This document shows positions 26,354 through 36,096 of a stretch of DNA of 64,000 nt, piece after piece. Under the pieces are notes generated by a model, which worked only from the letters and a program-made list of their open reading frames with translations, was not told the origin of the DNA and searched no databases. Position 1 is the stretch's first letter, and every line of letters begins with the position of its first letter. This DNA is from Paenimyroides marinum (lineage in GTDB: Bacteria; Bacteroidota; Bacteroidia; Flavobacteriales; Flavobacteriaceae), in NCBI RefSeq assembly GCF_900108395.1, contig NZ_FNXE01000003.1, positions 31,338 through 95,337 of the forward strand. Reading direction: 5' to 3'. The translations under genes and the position numbers were made by a program.

Positions 26354-28483
26354 ATGAACCAAATTCAATACATAAAAAAACAGGTAGCTGTTTCTGAACG
26401 GTCTATCGAAAACACATTGCAATTATTAGCTCAAGATTGCACCATTCCGTTTATAGCCCGCTACCGCAAAGATGTTACCGGAAACTTAGACGAAGTACAA
26501 ATCGAAAATATCCAAAAAGCGGCTGTTCAGTATGATACCATTATAAAACGGAAAGAAGCAATCTTAATTTCGATTGAAGAGCAAGGGCAACTGACCGATT
26601 TTTTAAAGGATAAAATTTCACAATTGTTTGATTTAACAGAGATCGAAGATTTGTATCTGCCGTATAAAAAGAAACGAAAAACCAAAGCAGATACTGCACG
26701 TGACGCTGGCTTGGAACCTTTGGCAAAAATCATTATGGCTCAAAAAACAGATGATTTAGAATTTGCAGCCGAAAAGTTTTTAAACAGTAAGATTGATTCT
26801 TCAGAAGAAGCTTTGCAAGGTGCACGGGATATTATTGCTGAGTGGGTAAATGAAAATGTTTTTGTTCGTAAAACACTCCGAAGAAAATTCCAACGGGAAG
26901 CTGAAATTTCTACGAAAGTCATCAAAACCAAAAAAGACGAGGAAGCTGCACAGAAATTCGAACAATATTTCGATTGGAACGAACCGCTTTTTAAAGCCGC
27001 CTCGCACCGGTTATTGGCAATGTTGCGTGCTGCAAACGAAGGTTTTGTGCGGTTGACTATTGCTATTGACAAAGAAACCGCCTTGAATTTTATTGAGGAA
27101 ACCATCATTAAAAATCCGCAACACGAAGAAACAACTCATCAAATTAAACAGGCAATTGCCGATGGTTACAAACGATTGTTAGAGCCAACACTTTCAAACG
27201 AAGTTTTACAGGAATACAAACTCAAAGCCGATGTACAGTCGATTGGTGTTTTTTCTGAAAATTTGTCGCAATTATTATTGGCGGCTCCGTTGGGCGAAAA
27301 ACGTGTTTTGGCAATAGATCCGGGCTATAAAACAGGCTGTAAAGTAGTTTGCATCGACGAAAACGGAAATTTACTATACAACGAAACCATTTTTCCGCAC
27401 GCTCCACAAAAAGAAATCGGAATGGCGACCAAAAAAGTACGTTCTATGGTTAATTCCTATAAAATTGATGCCATTGCTATAGGGAACGGAACGGCTTCTC
27501 GCGAGACAGAATTTTTTATTAAAAAAGTTGCTTTTGACAAGCCAGTTCAGGTTTTTATCGTGAACGAAGCTGGTGCATCGGTTTATTCCGCTTCAAAAAT
27601 TGCCCGTGACGAATTCCCTAATTACGATGTAACCGTTCGTGGATCTGTTTCCATTGGACGCAGGTTGCAGGATCCGTTGGCGGAACTGGTTAAAATTGAT
27701 CCGAAATCTATTGGGGTCGGGCAATATCAACACGATGTGGATCAAGGTCTGTTAAAACAGGAATTAGACAACGTGGTGATACGTTCTGTGAATAAAGTGG
27801 GAATTAATCTGAACACGGCAAGTAAGTCGCTGTTGAGTTACGTATCGGGGATCGGAGAAAAATTAGCAGAAAATATTGTTAATTATCGAGCAGAAAACGG
27901 AGCTTTTACTAATCGTAGAGAATTAAAAAAAGTACCTCGGTTAGGCGAGCGGGCGTATCAGCAAGCAGTAGCTTTCGTGCGGATTGTTAACGGAGATTTA
28001 ATTTTGGATAATTCGGCAGTACATCCTGAAGCCTATTCGTTAGTAGAAAAAATGGCAAAAGATTTAAAAATAACCACTGAAGTTTTAATTGGTAACAAAA
28101 CCTTGATTGATAAAATTGATCCATTGAACTATATTTCTGAGACATTTGGTAAGCATTATATTACTGATGTGTTAAAAGAACTGGAAAAACCGGGATTGGA
28201 TCCCCGAAGAAATGCTAAAGTTTTAGAGTTTGATTCTTCTTTAAAAACAATTAACGATGTAGAAATTGGGAGGGTTTACAACGGAATTGTCAACAACATT
28301 ACCAATTTTGGTTGTTTTGTAGATATTGGTATTAAAGAAAGCGGTTTGGTTCACATTTCACAACTAAAAGAAGGCTTTGTATCAGATGTGAACGAAGTGG
28401 TAAAACTGCATCAGCACGTAGAAGTGAAAGTTTTAGAAGTTGATTTAGCAAAAAAACGTTTACAATTATCGATGATTTTATAA
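26354..28483 (+). CDS. tex: Tex family RNA-binding transcriptional accessory protein
   Basis: A 709-residue Tex protein. The N-terminal helical domain includes IPFIARYRKDVTGNLDEVQ (about 33-51). A YqgF/RuvX-like RNase H fold opens LAIDPGYKTGCK near 318. Helix-hairpin-helix repeats (NLNTASKSLLSYVSGIGEKL) lie near 483-502, and a C-terminal S1 domain (GRVYNGIVNNITNFGCFVDIG) near 638. Tex binds nucleic acid and associates with transcription. Order and length are standard. Confidence 0.95.
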   Translation: MNQIQYIKKQVAVSERSIENTLQLLAQDCTIPFIARYRKDVTGNLDEVQIENIQKAAVQYDTIIKRKEAILISIEEQGQLTDFLKDKISQLFDLTEIEDLYLPYKKKRKTKADTARDAGLEPLAKIIMAQKTDDLEFAAEKFLNSKIDSSEEALQGARDIIAEWVNENVFVRKTLRRKFQREAEISTKVIKTKKDEEAAQKFEQYFDWNEPLFKAASHRLLAMLRAANEGFVRLTIAIDKETALNFIEETIIKNPQHEETTHQIKQAIADGYKRLLEPTLSNEVLQEYKLKADVQSIGVFSENLSQLLLAAPLGEKRVLAIDPGYKTGCKVVCIDENGNLLYNETIFPHAPQKEIGMATKKVRSMVNSYKIDAIAIGNGTASRETEFFIKKVAFDKPVQVFIVNEAGASVYSASKIARDEFPNYDVTVRGSVSIGRRLQDPLAELVKIDPKSIGVGQYQHDVDQGLLKQELDNVVIRSVNKVGINLNTASKSLLSYVSGIGEKLAENIVNYRAENGAFTNRRELKKVPRLGERAYQQAVAFVRIVNGDLILDNSAVHPEAYSLVEKMAKDLKITTEVLIGNKTLIDKIDPLNYISETFGKHYITDVLKELEKPGLDPRRNAKVLEFDSSLKTINDVEIGRVYNGIVNNITNFGCFVDIGIKESGLVHISQLKEGFVSDVNEVVKLHQHVEVKVLEVDLAKKRLQLSMIL

Positions 28484-28551
28484 TAAATTGACCTTAATAC
28501 ACAGTTTGAAAGAGGAAATAATACACATGTCGGGTATTTTTTCACATTTTA

Positions 28552-28583
28552 TTTGGTGGTTTTATTTCGTTTTGTTAATTTTG
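28552..28583 (+). promoter_or_regulatory. Promoter in the tex-tatA gap
   Basis: TTTG at 28552-28555 and TAATTTTG at 28576-28583 are separated by 20 nt. This is an excellent match to flavobacterial -33/-7 spacing, with no open reading frame directly downstream. Confidence 0.55.
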
Positions 28584-28589
28584 TTTCTG

Positions 28590-28840
28590 ACAATAAATAT
28601 ATTGATAATCAATTGTTTAATATATATTATCAATTTTTTTCGCAGTAATTAATTTTATGGTATTTAATTTGTTATATTTTATATGAAAAAGGAAATAACC
28701 TTATAAACAAAAAAATTGTTCAAAAAAAATTGTTATGAGAAAGAAATTGCTTTTTAAGCAATTATAAGTAAAAGAAAGTAGTGTTTTTATTATGTTTTAT
28801 AAGGGATGCCCGCTCGATTTATTCGAGCGGGTATTTTTTT
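28590..28840 (+). ncRNA. Candidate small RNA between tex and tatA
   Basis: The 412-bp gap after tex has its own promoter (28552-28583) and a strong terminator (28809-28840) but no gene-like reading frame. Inside are inverted repeats at 28601-28609/28626-28634 (followed by T-rich sequence) and a perfect 8-bp hairpin with TTT loop at 28745-28763. A 10-codon frame at 28736 is probably chance. The region is very AT-rich, and a shorter RNA ending near 28640 is possible. I do not recognise a named RNA family. Confidence 0.4.
28809..28840 (+). terminator. Strong intrinsic terminator
   Basis: CCCGCTCGA (28809-28817) pairs perfectly with TCGAGCGGG (28823-28831) and is followed by TATTTTTTT. It is the most GC-rich stem in an AT-rich gap, 326 nt beyond tex. 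Confidence 0.85.
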
Positions 28841-28866
28841 ATACCTATTCAAATGGCGGTATGCCA

Positions 28867-28892
28867 TAAAAAAAGATGCCATTGGCATCTTT
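28867..28892 (-). terminator. tatA terminator
   Basis: AAAGATGCC (28872-28880) pairs with GGCATCTTT (28884-28892) around ATT. The upstream A-run (28868-28874) becomes a T-run on the minus strand, 4 nt past the tatA stop codon. Confidence 0.75.
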
Positions 28893-28895
28893 CAG

Positions 28896-29087
28896 TTATT
28901 CCGTTTTAGAATCCGTGTTGTTTTTATTAGGATTTGAAGTTGCTCCGCTATTGTCTTTAGAAGCATCTTTAAATTCTTTAATTCCAGAACCTAATCCTTT
29001 CATTAATTCCGGTATTTTTTTTCCTCCAAATAATAAAAGTATCACAGCTACAATTAAAATTATTTCGGTTGCACCTAACTTACCCAT
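28896..29087 (-). CDS. tatA: Sec-independent protein translocase subunit TatA
   Basis: A 63-residue TatA/E protein forming the pore of the twin-arginine export pathway. A single membrane segment ([23 protein letters not shown], about 6-28) is followed by the amphipathic helix [12 protein letters not shown] and a short polar tail. Length is normal for flavobacteria. It has its own promoter (CAAAGATA at 29128-29135 on the plus strand) and terminator. tatB and tatC are not adjacent. Confidence 0.95.
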   Translation of the reverse strand: MGKLGATEIILIVAVILLLFGGKKIPELMKGLGSGIKEFKDASKDNSGATSNPNKNNTDSKTE

Positions 29088-29127
29088 TGTTTTATATTTT
29101 TTTAATTAGAAACAAATTTATAATCAG

Positions 29128-29135
29128 CAAAGATA
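29128..29135 (-). promoter_or_regulatory. tatA promoter -7 element
   Basis: Minus-strand TATCTTTG is a perfect consensus match. A second TAAATTTG (29113-29120) lies closer to the gene and may be an alternative. Confidence 0.55.
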
Positions 29136-29274
29136 TAACATTTTACGCCTAACTTATTTTTTTATTTTGTTATTTTTAACAATAGAAGCTGTTAATATTA
29201 AAATGATTAAAGTTTTGTGTAGTTAAATTTTTTTTTAAATTCAGATGTCCGATTTTTGTAATAAAAACCAACGT

Positions 29275-30768
29275 ATGTCTGTAAAATCTTTTTTTGCAAA
29301 AATTTTTGCCAATATTGTTGTCATGCAGCAACAAAAATGGATGATTAAACCTGTTGAAACCCAGCAAAATTTATTTCATTCTTTAATACAGCAGGCAAAA
29401 CTTACCCAATTTGGTAAAGACCATTTATTTACAGCTATAAAATCACATGCCGATTTTGTAAAATACGTACCCGTTCGTGATTATGAAAGATTAAAAATTT
29501 ATGTAGATCGGGTGGTTGCCGGCGAAAAGGATATTTTGTGGAAAGGCAAACCGTTGTATTTTGCCAAAACTTCGGGTACAACTTCGGGTGCAAAATACAT
29601 TCCCATCACCAAAGAATCAATGCCGTATCACGTAGAAGGAGCACGAAATGCCATTCTTTTTTACATTCAGGAAACGGGCAATGCTGATTTTGTTAATGGA
29701 AAGATGATTTTCTTACAGGGAAGTCCGGAAATGGATGAAAAAAACGGTATCAAAACCGGACGTTTATCAGGTATCGCCGCGCATTATGTTCCCAAATATT
29801 TACAAAAAAACCGGTTGCCAGATTGGGAAACCAATTGTATAGATGACTGGGAAACCAAAGTAAATGCGATTGTTCAGGAAACCAAAAATGAAAACATGAC
29901 GGTTATTTCCGGTATCCCATCGTGGGTTCAGATGTATTTTGAAAAACTCATTCAAGTATCGGGGCAAAGCGTGGGTAACTTGTTTAAAAACTTCAATCTG
30001 TTTATTTATGGCGGAGTGAATTATGAGCCTTATCGTAAAAAATTTGAACAATTAATCGGTCGAAAAGTTGATAGTATTGAGCTATATCCTGCTTCTGAAG
30101 GTTTTTTTGCTTACCAGGATTCTCAAAAAGAAAAGGGAATGCTGCTGCTTTTAAACGCCGGAATTTTCTATGAATTTATTAAAGCCGATGAGTTTTATAC
30201 CGAAAATCCCAAACGTTACACAATAGGCGAGGTGGCATTAAACGTTAATTATGTATTGATTATTAGTACGAATGCCGGTTTGTGGGCATATAACATTGGC
30301 GATACTGTGATGTTTACCTCATTAAAACCTTATAGAATTATGGTTACGGGGCGTATTAAGCATTATATTTCGGCTTTTGGCGAACACGTTATTGGTAAAG
30401 AAGTAGAACAGGCAATGCAACAGGCATTAAGCGAAACCGATGCCATGGTAACAGAATTTACCGTTGCTCCGCAAATCAGCCCAAATGATGAGTTGCCCTA
30501 TCACGAATGGTTGATTGAATTTGAAAAAGAACCAACAGACATGGATACTTTTGCTTTAAAAATTGACAACGCGTTAAGAAAACAAAATGTTTATTACGAC
30601 GATTTGATTGTTGGTTCGGTTTTACGTACTTTAGTAATTACCAAAGTTCCGACAGGTGGTTTTAACGAATACATGAAATCGCAAGGAAAATTAGGCGGAC
30701 AAAACAAATTGCCGCGTTTGGCTAACGACCGAAAAATTGCCGATTTCATTCATCAGAACTTAAAATAA
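29275..30768 (+). CDS. GH3 family protein
   Basis: A 497-residue GH3-superfamily protein, the fold of plant acyl-acid amido synthetases (adenylate-forming). Visible are the ATP-binding motif FAKTSGTTSGAKYIPIT (about 103-119), SIELYPASEGFFAYQ (about 265) and the GRIKHYISAFGEHVIGKEVE block (about 360). I start at MSVKSFFAK (29275), since a slightly longer start at 29245 is possible. Bacterial GH3 substrates are unknown to me. It is followed 57 nt later by a secreted protein. Confidence 0.85.
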   Translation: MSVKSFFAKIFANIVVMQQQKWMIKPVETQQNLFHSLIQQAKLTQFGKDHLFTAIKSHADFVKYVPVRDYERLKIYVDRVVAGEKDILWKGKPLYFAKTSGTTSGAKYIPITKESMPYHVEGARNAILFYIQETGNADFVNGKMIFLQGSPEMDEKNGIKTGRLSGIAAHYVPKYLQKNRLPDWETNCIDDWETKVNAIVQETKNENMTVISGIPSWVQMYFEKLIQVSGQSVGNLFKNFNLFIYGGVNYEPYRKKFEQLIGRKVDSIELYPASEGFFAYQDSQKEKGMLLLLNAGIFYEFIKADEFYTENPKRYTIGEVALNVNYVLIISTNAGLWAYNIGDTVMFTSLKPYRIMVTGRIKHYISAFGEHVIGKEVEQAMQQALSETDAMVTEFTVAPQISPNDELPYHEWLIEFEKEPTDMDTFALKIDNALRKQNVYYDDLIVGSVLRTLVITKVPTGGFNEYMKSQGKLGGQNKLPRLANDRKIADFIHQNLK

Positions 30769-30825
30769 AAACATAAAAAATGCTGCACTATGAACGTTTA
30801 AAATGAAAAACAAACTGCTATGATT

Positions 30826-31695
30826 ATGAAAAACTTACTCTTTTTTTTACTATTGACAAGTGTTAGCGTTTCGGCACAAATCAGCGGAAAAGTAGTAAAC
30901 CAGGAAAACAACCCCATTCGGTTAACAAACATTTGGGTACAAGACGGAAGCGATGGTGCCACTACCGATTCGTTGGGTATGTTTTGTATTCAAACGGCTT
31001 TAGCAAAAGATACCTTGGTTTTTAACGCTTCGGGATACAAAATTTTAAAGGAAGTGGCAGAAAAAACAGAAAATATCGTTCTGGAAGCGTATGAAATTCC
31101 ACAACCGGAGTTAGTGGTTCTGCCCGAAAAGTTTTTGCAACATACCATAGGCGATGCTCATTACGAAAACATGTATTTTCAACCGGGAAATGTGCCTTAT
31201 ATGTATGGTCGCTTTTTTGCGAATACCGATGAAATTAAAGAGGTGCAATATGTAGATCGGGTAATTGTTTATACCAAAAGCGCCGTTGCCGATGCCACAA
31301 TAAAAATAAGGCTGATGCGAATGAATGAATATGGTTGTCCCAGTGATGATTTGCTGGTAGAACCAATCATAGAACATGTAAAAAGAGGCAATAAAAAAAA
31401 TGTAATCAGGGTTTTGCAACATAACGTAAAATTGCCCAAAGACGGAATTTTTGTAGCAGTTGAATGGCTAATGACCGAAAACAATCAATTTAGACCGGCA
31501 AATTTTGTGAAAAATGAAAATCTCTTTGAAGATTACCGTTATCAGCCCGATGTGATGAACAATAAGGTAGAAAAAACATCATCGTTCAGATATATGTACG
31601 GAGAATGGTTTCCAAACGATCAGTTTCAACCAAGAAATCCCAACGCACCCAGAGAAATTGTTGATCCCGCCATTGGATTGATTTTATCAAATTAG
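30826..31695 (+). CDS. Secreted protein with carboxypeptidase regulatory-like domain
   Basis: A 289-residue exported protein. The signal peptide MKNLLFFLLLTSVSVSAQ ends at about 18. A CarboxypepD_reg-like beta-sandwich (ISGKVVNQENNPIRLTNIWV to about residue 90) is followed by a C-terminal domain of unknown type. The first domain resembles those leading many Bacteroidota outer-membrane receptors, but no beta-barrel follows. It is probably periplasmic or surface-associated. Confidence 0.75.
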   Translation: MKNLLFFLLLTSVSVSAQISGKVVNQENNPIRLTNIWVQDGSDGATTDSLGMFCIQTALAKDTLVFNASGYKILKEVAEKTENIVLEAYEIPQPELVVLPEKFLQHTIGDAHYENMYFQPGNVPYMYGRFFANTDEIKEVQYVDRVIVYTKSAVADATIKIRLMRMNEYGCPSDDLLVEPIIEHVKRGNKKNVIRVLQHNVKLPKDGIFVAVEWLMTENNQFRPANFVKNENLFEDYRYQPDVMNNKVEKTSSFRYMYGEWFPNDQFQPRNPNAPREIVDPAIGLILSN

Positions 31696-31754
31696 AATAT
31701 GATTTGTAATGAATATTGTAAAAGTAATTTCAAATCAAGTGTATATTTAAAAAT

Positions 31755-32140
31755 ATGAAAATAAAACACGTTTTTAGAATTTCCATTTTATTAATTTTTT
31801 TAGTTGTAATCAAAATAATGATTTAAGAAATAACATTTTAACAAATAAAGATGAGTTTTGGGTAGTTGATGATTTTTCTGAGGTTGGACATTACTATGGA
31901 TATAAATTCAATAACAATAAATATGCATATTATATCATTTTAGAAAAAGATAGTGTTTTTAGACGATTTGAATCAAATGCCGAAGGTCTTTATGAAATAA
32001 AGAATGATAGTATTATAAATTATTATTTTGAAGGGAAGATAATTTTTTTAAATAAAGAGATCTTAAAAATTAAATTAAAAAATGGCAAAATAAAAACGTA
32101 TAAAAAAATGGAATTTGTGGAATATACTCAAGAGTTTTAA
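31755..32140 (+). pseudogene. Small lipoprotein gene, frame broken at a T7 tract
   Basis: ATG at 31755 opens a signal peptide (MKIKHVFRISILLIF) that runs into a stop within 20-odd codons. One extra T in the seven-T run at 31795-31801 restores a lipobox ending FFSC and a continuous frame of about 128 codons to the TAA at 32138-32140. The mature part includes FWVVDDFSEVGHYYGYKF and YAYYIILEKDSVFRRFES, a plausible small beta-rich lipoprotein. The restored frame is clean across more than 100 codons. It could be a true frameshift, slippage-controlled expression or a miscall. Confidence 0.65.
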
Positions 32141-32260
32141 TAAAATAGGGATGAATTAATTCAATCAAATTATAATTTACAACATAGTAACATAGAAATA
32201 AAGCTTTTAAAAGTATAACTATGTGTCTATTGTGGTAATGATTAAGTTAAGTAAGTGAAA

Positions 32261-33946
32261 ATGACAGAAATAAAATACATAACAAGAACACGTGCACAAG
32301 AATCATCGGCTGCCGTTGAGCGAATGTACATAACCATGCGTCATTTGTTTAACCGTGGCTTTTACAAGCCCATGGGTGTTTCGGGTGAAACGCTGCGTGA
32401 AGCATTGCTGCAATTACGCCCGGAAATATACGGTTCTGTTGCCGATGAAAAAGTAGAACTTAACGGATTACTTTATGTCATTGAGCGTTTGCCCATTGGT
32501 ATTGAAGAATGCCGGTACATTAATCTTACTTCAGACGAAGGCTATTCACAATCGCACTTTGAACCTATTGTTCCGCCAAAGCGTCGCCGGAATTGTTACC
32601 GGATTGATGACGAGCAGATGAACATTGAAATTACCCGTGGACGATCAGACATATATGATGTTTTAACGCATTTGACCTTTATGTTTATCGAATCGCACAA
32701 AATAAAAGACCGTATATTGATTGACGACGATGATAATTTGTCGCGCGATTGGCTGAAATTACAGGAAGCCGTTTTAAAACCGGAATCATTGACATTAACC
32801 GAGCGTGAAATTGCCATTTCTCATACATCAATTATTCTGGGCAGAACTTTTGCTGAAATTGATTCTATTTATGATACATTTGCTACAGAAGAGAATCCGG
32901 ATCGCTTTTTAAGTGTTGTGTATTGGTTGGGAAAAATTGCATTAGAAGAAGTTTTGGAAAACAACAAAAGAACCATTACTTTTAGTCCGATTTTGCGTGA
33001 ACGCTTGGGGCATCACATTTACGGCGAAATCTGGGCAAACAAAATAAAAACCGAATTACAGCGTTTGCAGTTATTGAACCGCCCGTTGCACATCATTAGT
33101 GCAAATATGCACAGTGTAATGAATTCGATTTTTGCCGAAAATGTATTAAAGCAAAAATTAAAAAACAAAAAAGGAACAGAGATTTTTGAAGAGTTAAGCA
33201 AAACCGAAAACAGTAATTTGCGTGCTTTGATTGCTGAACGCGCCACAAACGAAGGTATGCTTTTTTTACCCGATACATCGGGCACAAATATAGACGTTCA
33301 AATTTTTGACACCGCCAAAATTAAATTTGAGAATACAGCATTTAACAACTATGTTTTGCCGGAAAAAGATGCTGAAAAACCGGTGATTGTTGTAATGGAT
33401 TACGCTTTTGGCGAACAGGCTTATGAAACCATAGACGAATTGTTGAAACCTTTTCATAAAGATGTACATTTAAATGTGGAATCGGTTTCGGTAATGGGAA
33501 AAGCCGGGATTTTAGTAGGCAGAAAAGGCGATATTATGATCCCAACAGCACATATCAATGAAGGAACGGGAGATAATTATCCTTTTGAAAACGAATTGAC
33601 GATTGAGCAATTTCAGGGATATGATATACCGGTTTATGGTGGAACAATGATTACCGTTTTAGGAACATCATTACAGAACAAAGATCTGTTGAAATTTTTT
33701 CACGATTCAACCTGGCGTGTCATTGGATTGGAAATGGAAGGTGCTCATTATCAAAAAGCCATACAATCGGCATCAAAAATCAGAAAAAGCATCAACCCAA
33801 ACGTAAAAGTCAGGTATGCTTATTACGCATCAGATAACCCCTTAGAAACAGGAAGTACCTTAGCATCGGGCGGATTGGGAACAACAGGCGTAAAACCAAC
33901 GTATTTAATAACCATAAAAATATTGGAACAAATATTTAATATATGA
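32261..33946 (+). CDS. DUF6909 family protein with nucleosidase-like C-terminus
   Basis: A 561-residue soluble protein. The N-terminal two-thirds is unfamiliar and appears helical (RAQESSAAVERMYITMRHLF near the start). The C-terminal third has VIVVMDYAFGEQAYE, SVMGKAGILVGRKGDIMIP and GLEMEGAHYQKAI. The last recalls the EMEGA active-site motif of MTA/SAH nucleosidases and AMP nucleosidase. I assign it to the flavobacterial DUF6909 type from memory. The enzymatic role is inference. It starts at the ATG 32261, after a GTG at 32255, and its TGA overlaps the ATG of the Wzz-like gene. Confidence 0.7.
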   Translation: MTEIKYITRTRAQESSAAVERMYITMRHLFNRGFYKPMGVSGETLREALLQLRPEIYGSVADEKVELNGLLYVIERLPIGIEECRYINLTSDEGYSQSHFEPIVPPKRRRNCYRIDDEQMNIEITRGRSDIYDVLTHLTFMFIESHKIKDRILIDDDDNLSRDWLKLQEAVLKPESLTLTEREIAISHTSIILGRTFAEIDSIYDTFATEENPDRFLSVVYWLGKIALEEVLENNKRTITFSPILRERLGHHIYGEIWANKIKTELQRLQLLNRPLHIISANMHSVMNSIFAENVLKQKLKNKKGTEIFEELSKTENSNLRALIAERATNEGMLFLPDTSGTNIDVQIFDTAKIKFENTAFNNYVLPEKDAEKPVIVVMDYAFGEQAYETIDELLKPFHKDVHLNVESVSVMGKAGILVGRKGDIMIPTAHINEGTGDNYPFENELTIEQFQGYDIPVYGGTMITVLGTSLQNKDLLKFFHDSTWRVIGLEMEGAHYQKAIQSASKIRKSINPNVKVRYAYYASDNPLETGSTLASGGLGTTGVKPTYLITIKILEQIFNI

Positions 33947-34887
33947 ATCAGGAATACCCCCATAATACATCTTCCGATGAACAGGAAGTTGATTTAAAAC
34001 ATTTATCAAACAGAATGAGCAGTTTCTATGACAATTTCATTTTTAATGCGTACCGGTTGTTACGGTTTTTAAGAAGGAGATGGTATGTGGTTTTGGCTTT
34101 AATTATTGTTGGGGCAGGACTTGGGTTTTATATTGATTCCACCAAGGCAGGCAGGTTGCGTCACGAGCTGTTGGTTGTTCCCAATTTTAGCAGTGTTGAT
34201 TATCTGTATCAAAAAGTTGAAGATTATGACCGTTTAAAACTCAATAAAGACTTAATTGCTTCCAATGCAGGAAATGAGGTCTATAAAATAAAAATTGAGC
34301 CGGTATATGATGTTTATAACTATATTTTGACAGATCCTCTTCATTTTGAAGCTTTTAAAACATTGAGTGAACGTGCCATTGACCTTGAAAAATATTCTAA
34401 AAGTAAGCTGGCTTCCAAGAACTACAAATACCATATCCTTACGGTTTATACCGATGGATTGGGGGATACCGAAATGACGGTAAATAAAATCATGGAAGAA
34501 TTAAATTCTGATGAATATTTTAACAAACGTAAAGAAATAGAGAAAAGAAATACGATTGCAAAACGGGAAGAAATCGCAAAATCTATTGAACATATTAACG
34601 GTTTGTTTCAGCGTTTGGGCAGTGCAAACAGCGTTAATGATATAACAATGAATGCTTACCCCGAGTTAGCGGACGTGCTGACTGCAAAAGAAGGCTTAAT
34701 GAAACAGCTAAATGCTGTTGATGTTCAAATGATTGAACAGGATAAAGTAATTTATCTTGCCACTAAGATGATGAATATCAATGTAAATCCGTTTCTTCCT
34801 TACTATATTACCATTCCGTTTATCTTGCTTTTGATATATATAGCAGGGGCTTATTTTAATTTCAAGGTAAGAAGTTTAAAGAAATAG
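33943..34887 (+). CDS. Wzz/chain-length-determinant-like membrane protein
   Basis: A 314-residue polysaccharide co-polymerase-like protein. It has two terminal membrane segments (about residues 45-64 RWYVVLALIIVGAGLGFYID and 286-306), with a periplasmic, helix-rich region between. This is the Wzz arrangement controlling polysaccharide chain length. It lacks a cytoplasmic tyrosine-kinase domain. It is coupled to the DUF6909 gene (ATGA) and leads the polysaccharide operon. Confidence 0.78.
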   Translation: MNQEYPHNTSSDEQEVDLKHLSNRMSSFYDNFIFNAYRLLRFLRRRWYVVLALIIVGAGLGFYIDSTKAGRLRHELLVVPNFSSVDYLYQKVEDYDRLKLNKDLIASNAGNEVYKIKIEPVYDVYNYILTDPLHFEAFKTLSERAIDLEKYSKSKLASKNYKYHILTVYTDGLGDTEMTVNKIMEELNSDEYFNKRKEIEKRNTIAKREEIAKSIEHINGLFQRLGSANSVNDITMNAYPELADVLTAKEGLMKQLNAVDVQMIEQDKVIYLATKMMNINVNPFLPYYITIPFILLLIYIAGAYFNFKVRSLKK

Positions 34888-34890
34888 TTT

Positions 34891-36096
34891 TTGACTCAGA
34901 ATACTTCAATAAAAAATATACTTACTTATGGCGCTGGTCAAATAGTGAATTTACTGGCACCCTTTTTAGTTGCACTTTATGTAATTCCGGTGTGCGGTAT
35001 CGACAAATGGGGAATCATAGGTTTGGTCACATCGTTGTATATTTTAATAGGGCTTCTGGTAGAGTTTGGAGCCAATTTGATTGGAGTTAAAGAGTTGAGT
35101 GCGTTCAGAAATAATCGCACTTTTGTAAAAAATTATATAGGTCTTAATTATAAGTTCCGTTTAGTTTCCAGTTTGTTGATATCGTTACTTTTAATCACGG
35201 TGTTTGCGATCTTTAAAGTAGATAAAACATTTTATTGGGGACTCAGCTGGATGATTGCATGGTATTACAACCCTTTGTGGATTTATCAGGCACGGGAGCA
35301 ATTCAGACAAATTAATAAGATTATTATCCTTTCAAAAGCTGTTTATGTTCTGGTGGTTTATCTTTTGGTTAAAAGAACCGAAGATTATATCTATGTAGTA
35401 GGAATTTTAGGAATGAGCAACAGTGTTTTTTATGCATGGTATTATTATCAGATTCCTAAAAACAGGGTATCGTTGAAAAAAGTTTCGGTTTTTATTAAAC
35501 AGAATAAATCTATTGTGATTTCAAATTTCGCGATTAATTCCTATACGCAGGCACCGATTTTTATTATTGATGCTTTTTTAGGGAATACCGCTTCGGGAAT
35601 TTTTAAAGTTATTGATTTGTTTTTAACCGTTTTTAGAAGTTACCTGGGAGTCTTTTTCAATGCAACCTATCCGCAGTTTTGTTATATGATGAAAGAAAAT
35701 GCAAAAAATGCCCGAAACTATGTTTTGAGAATGATGTGGGGAAATGCTGCTTTGCTGGTTGTTTCAGCGATCGTGATTATTTTGATAGTACCTTATGCCA
35801 CAGGCTATTTTGATTTTTCTGAAGATGTTAAAAAGGGATTGGTATTTAGTAGTTATCTGCTTTTTCTGCCGGTTGTTATTGCCTTGAATATTCCTTATTA
35901 TCAGGTGTTGCTTTTTGAAAGACGCAATACAGATATTTTAAAAACATCTGTAGTTGGGGTAATTATTACGTTAGGATTAGGCATTATATTGACAAAAAAT
36001 TTTGGTTTGGCAGGAATATGCATCATGCTGTATGCTGTGGAGACTTATATCACATTGAGCCTTTGGTTTAAAGGAAATAAATTCTTCGCAAAATGA
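34891..36096 (+). CDS. Oligosaccharide flippase (Wzx-like)
   Basis: A 401-residue polytopic membrane protein of the polysaccharide-transporter/MOP group with about 12 hydrophobic segments, predicted to flip lipid-linked repeat units across the inner membrane. It opens YGAGQIVNLLAPFLVALYVIP, typical of Wzx. The start codon is TTG (34891), 3 nt after the preceding stop. No earlier ATG is available in frame. Its TGA overlaps the next ATG. Confidence 0.85.
   Translation: MTQNTSIKNILTYGAGQIVNLLAPFLVALYVIPVCGIDKWGIIGLVTSLYILIGLLVEFGANLIGVKELSAFRNNRTFVKNYIGLNYKFRLVSSLLISLLLITVFAIFKVDKTFYWGLSWMIAWYYNPLWIYQAREQFRQINKIIILSKAVYVLVVYLLVKRTEDYIYVVGILGMSNSVFYAWYYYQIPKNRVSLKKVSVFIKQNKSIVISNFAINSYTQAPIFIIDAFLGNTASGIFKVIDLFLTVFRSYLGVFFNATYPQFCYMMKENAKNARNYVLRMMWGNAALLVVSAIVIILIVPYATGYFDFSEDVKKGLVFSSYLLFLPVVIALNIPYYQVLLFERRNTDILKTSVVGVIITLGLGIILTKNFGLAGICIMLYAVETYITLSLWFKGNKFFAK

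Noticed and set aside
28736..28768. 10-codon frame in the candidate sRNA as a leader peptide
   Set aside because: It overlaps a perfect hairpin and precedes no biosynthetic gene. Length is within chance.
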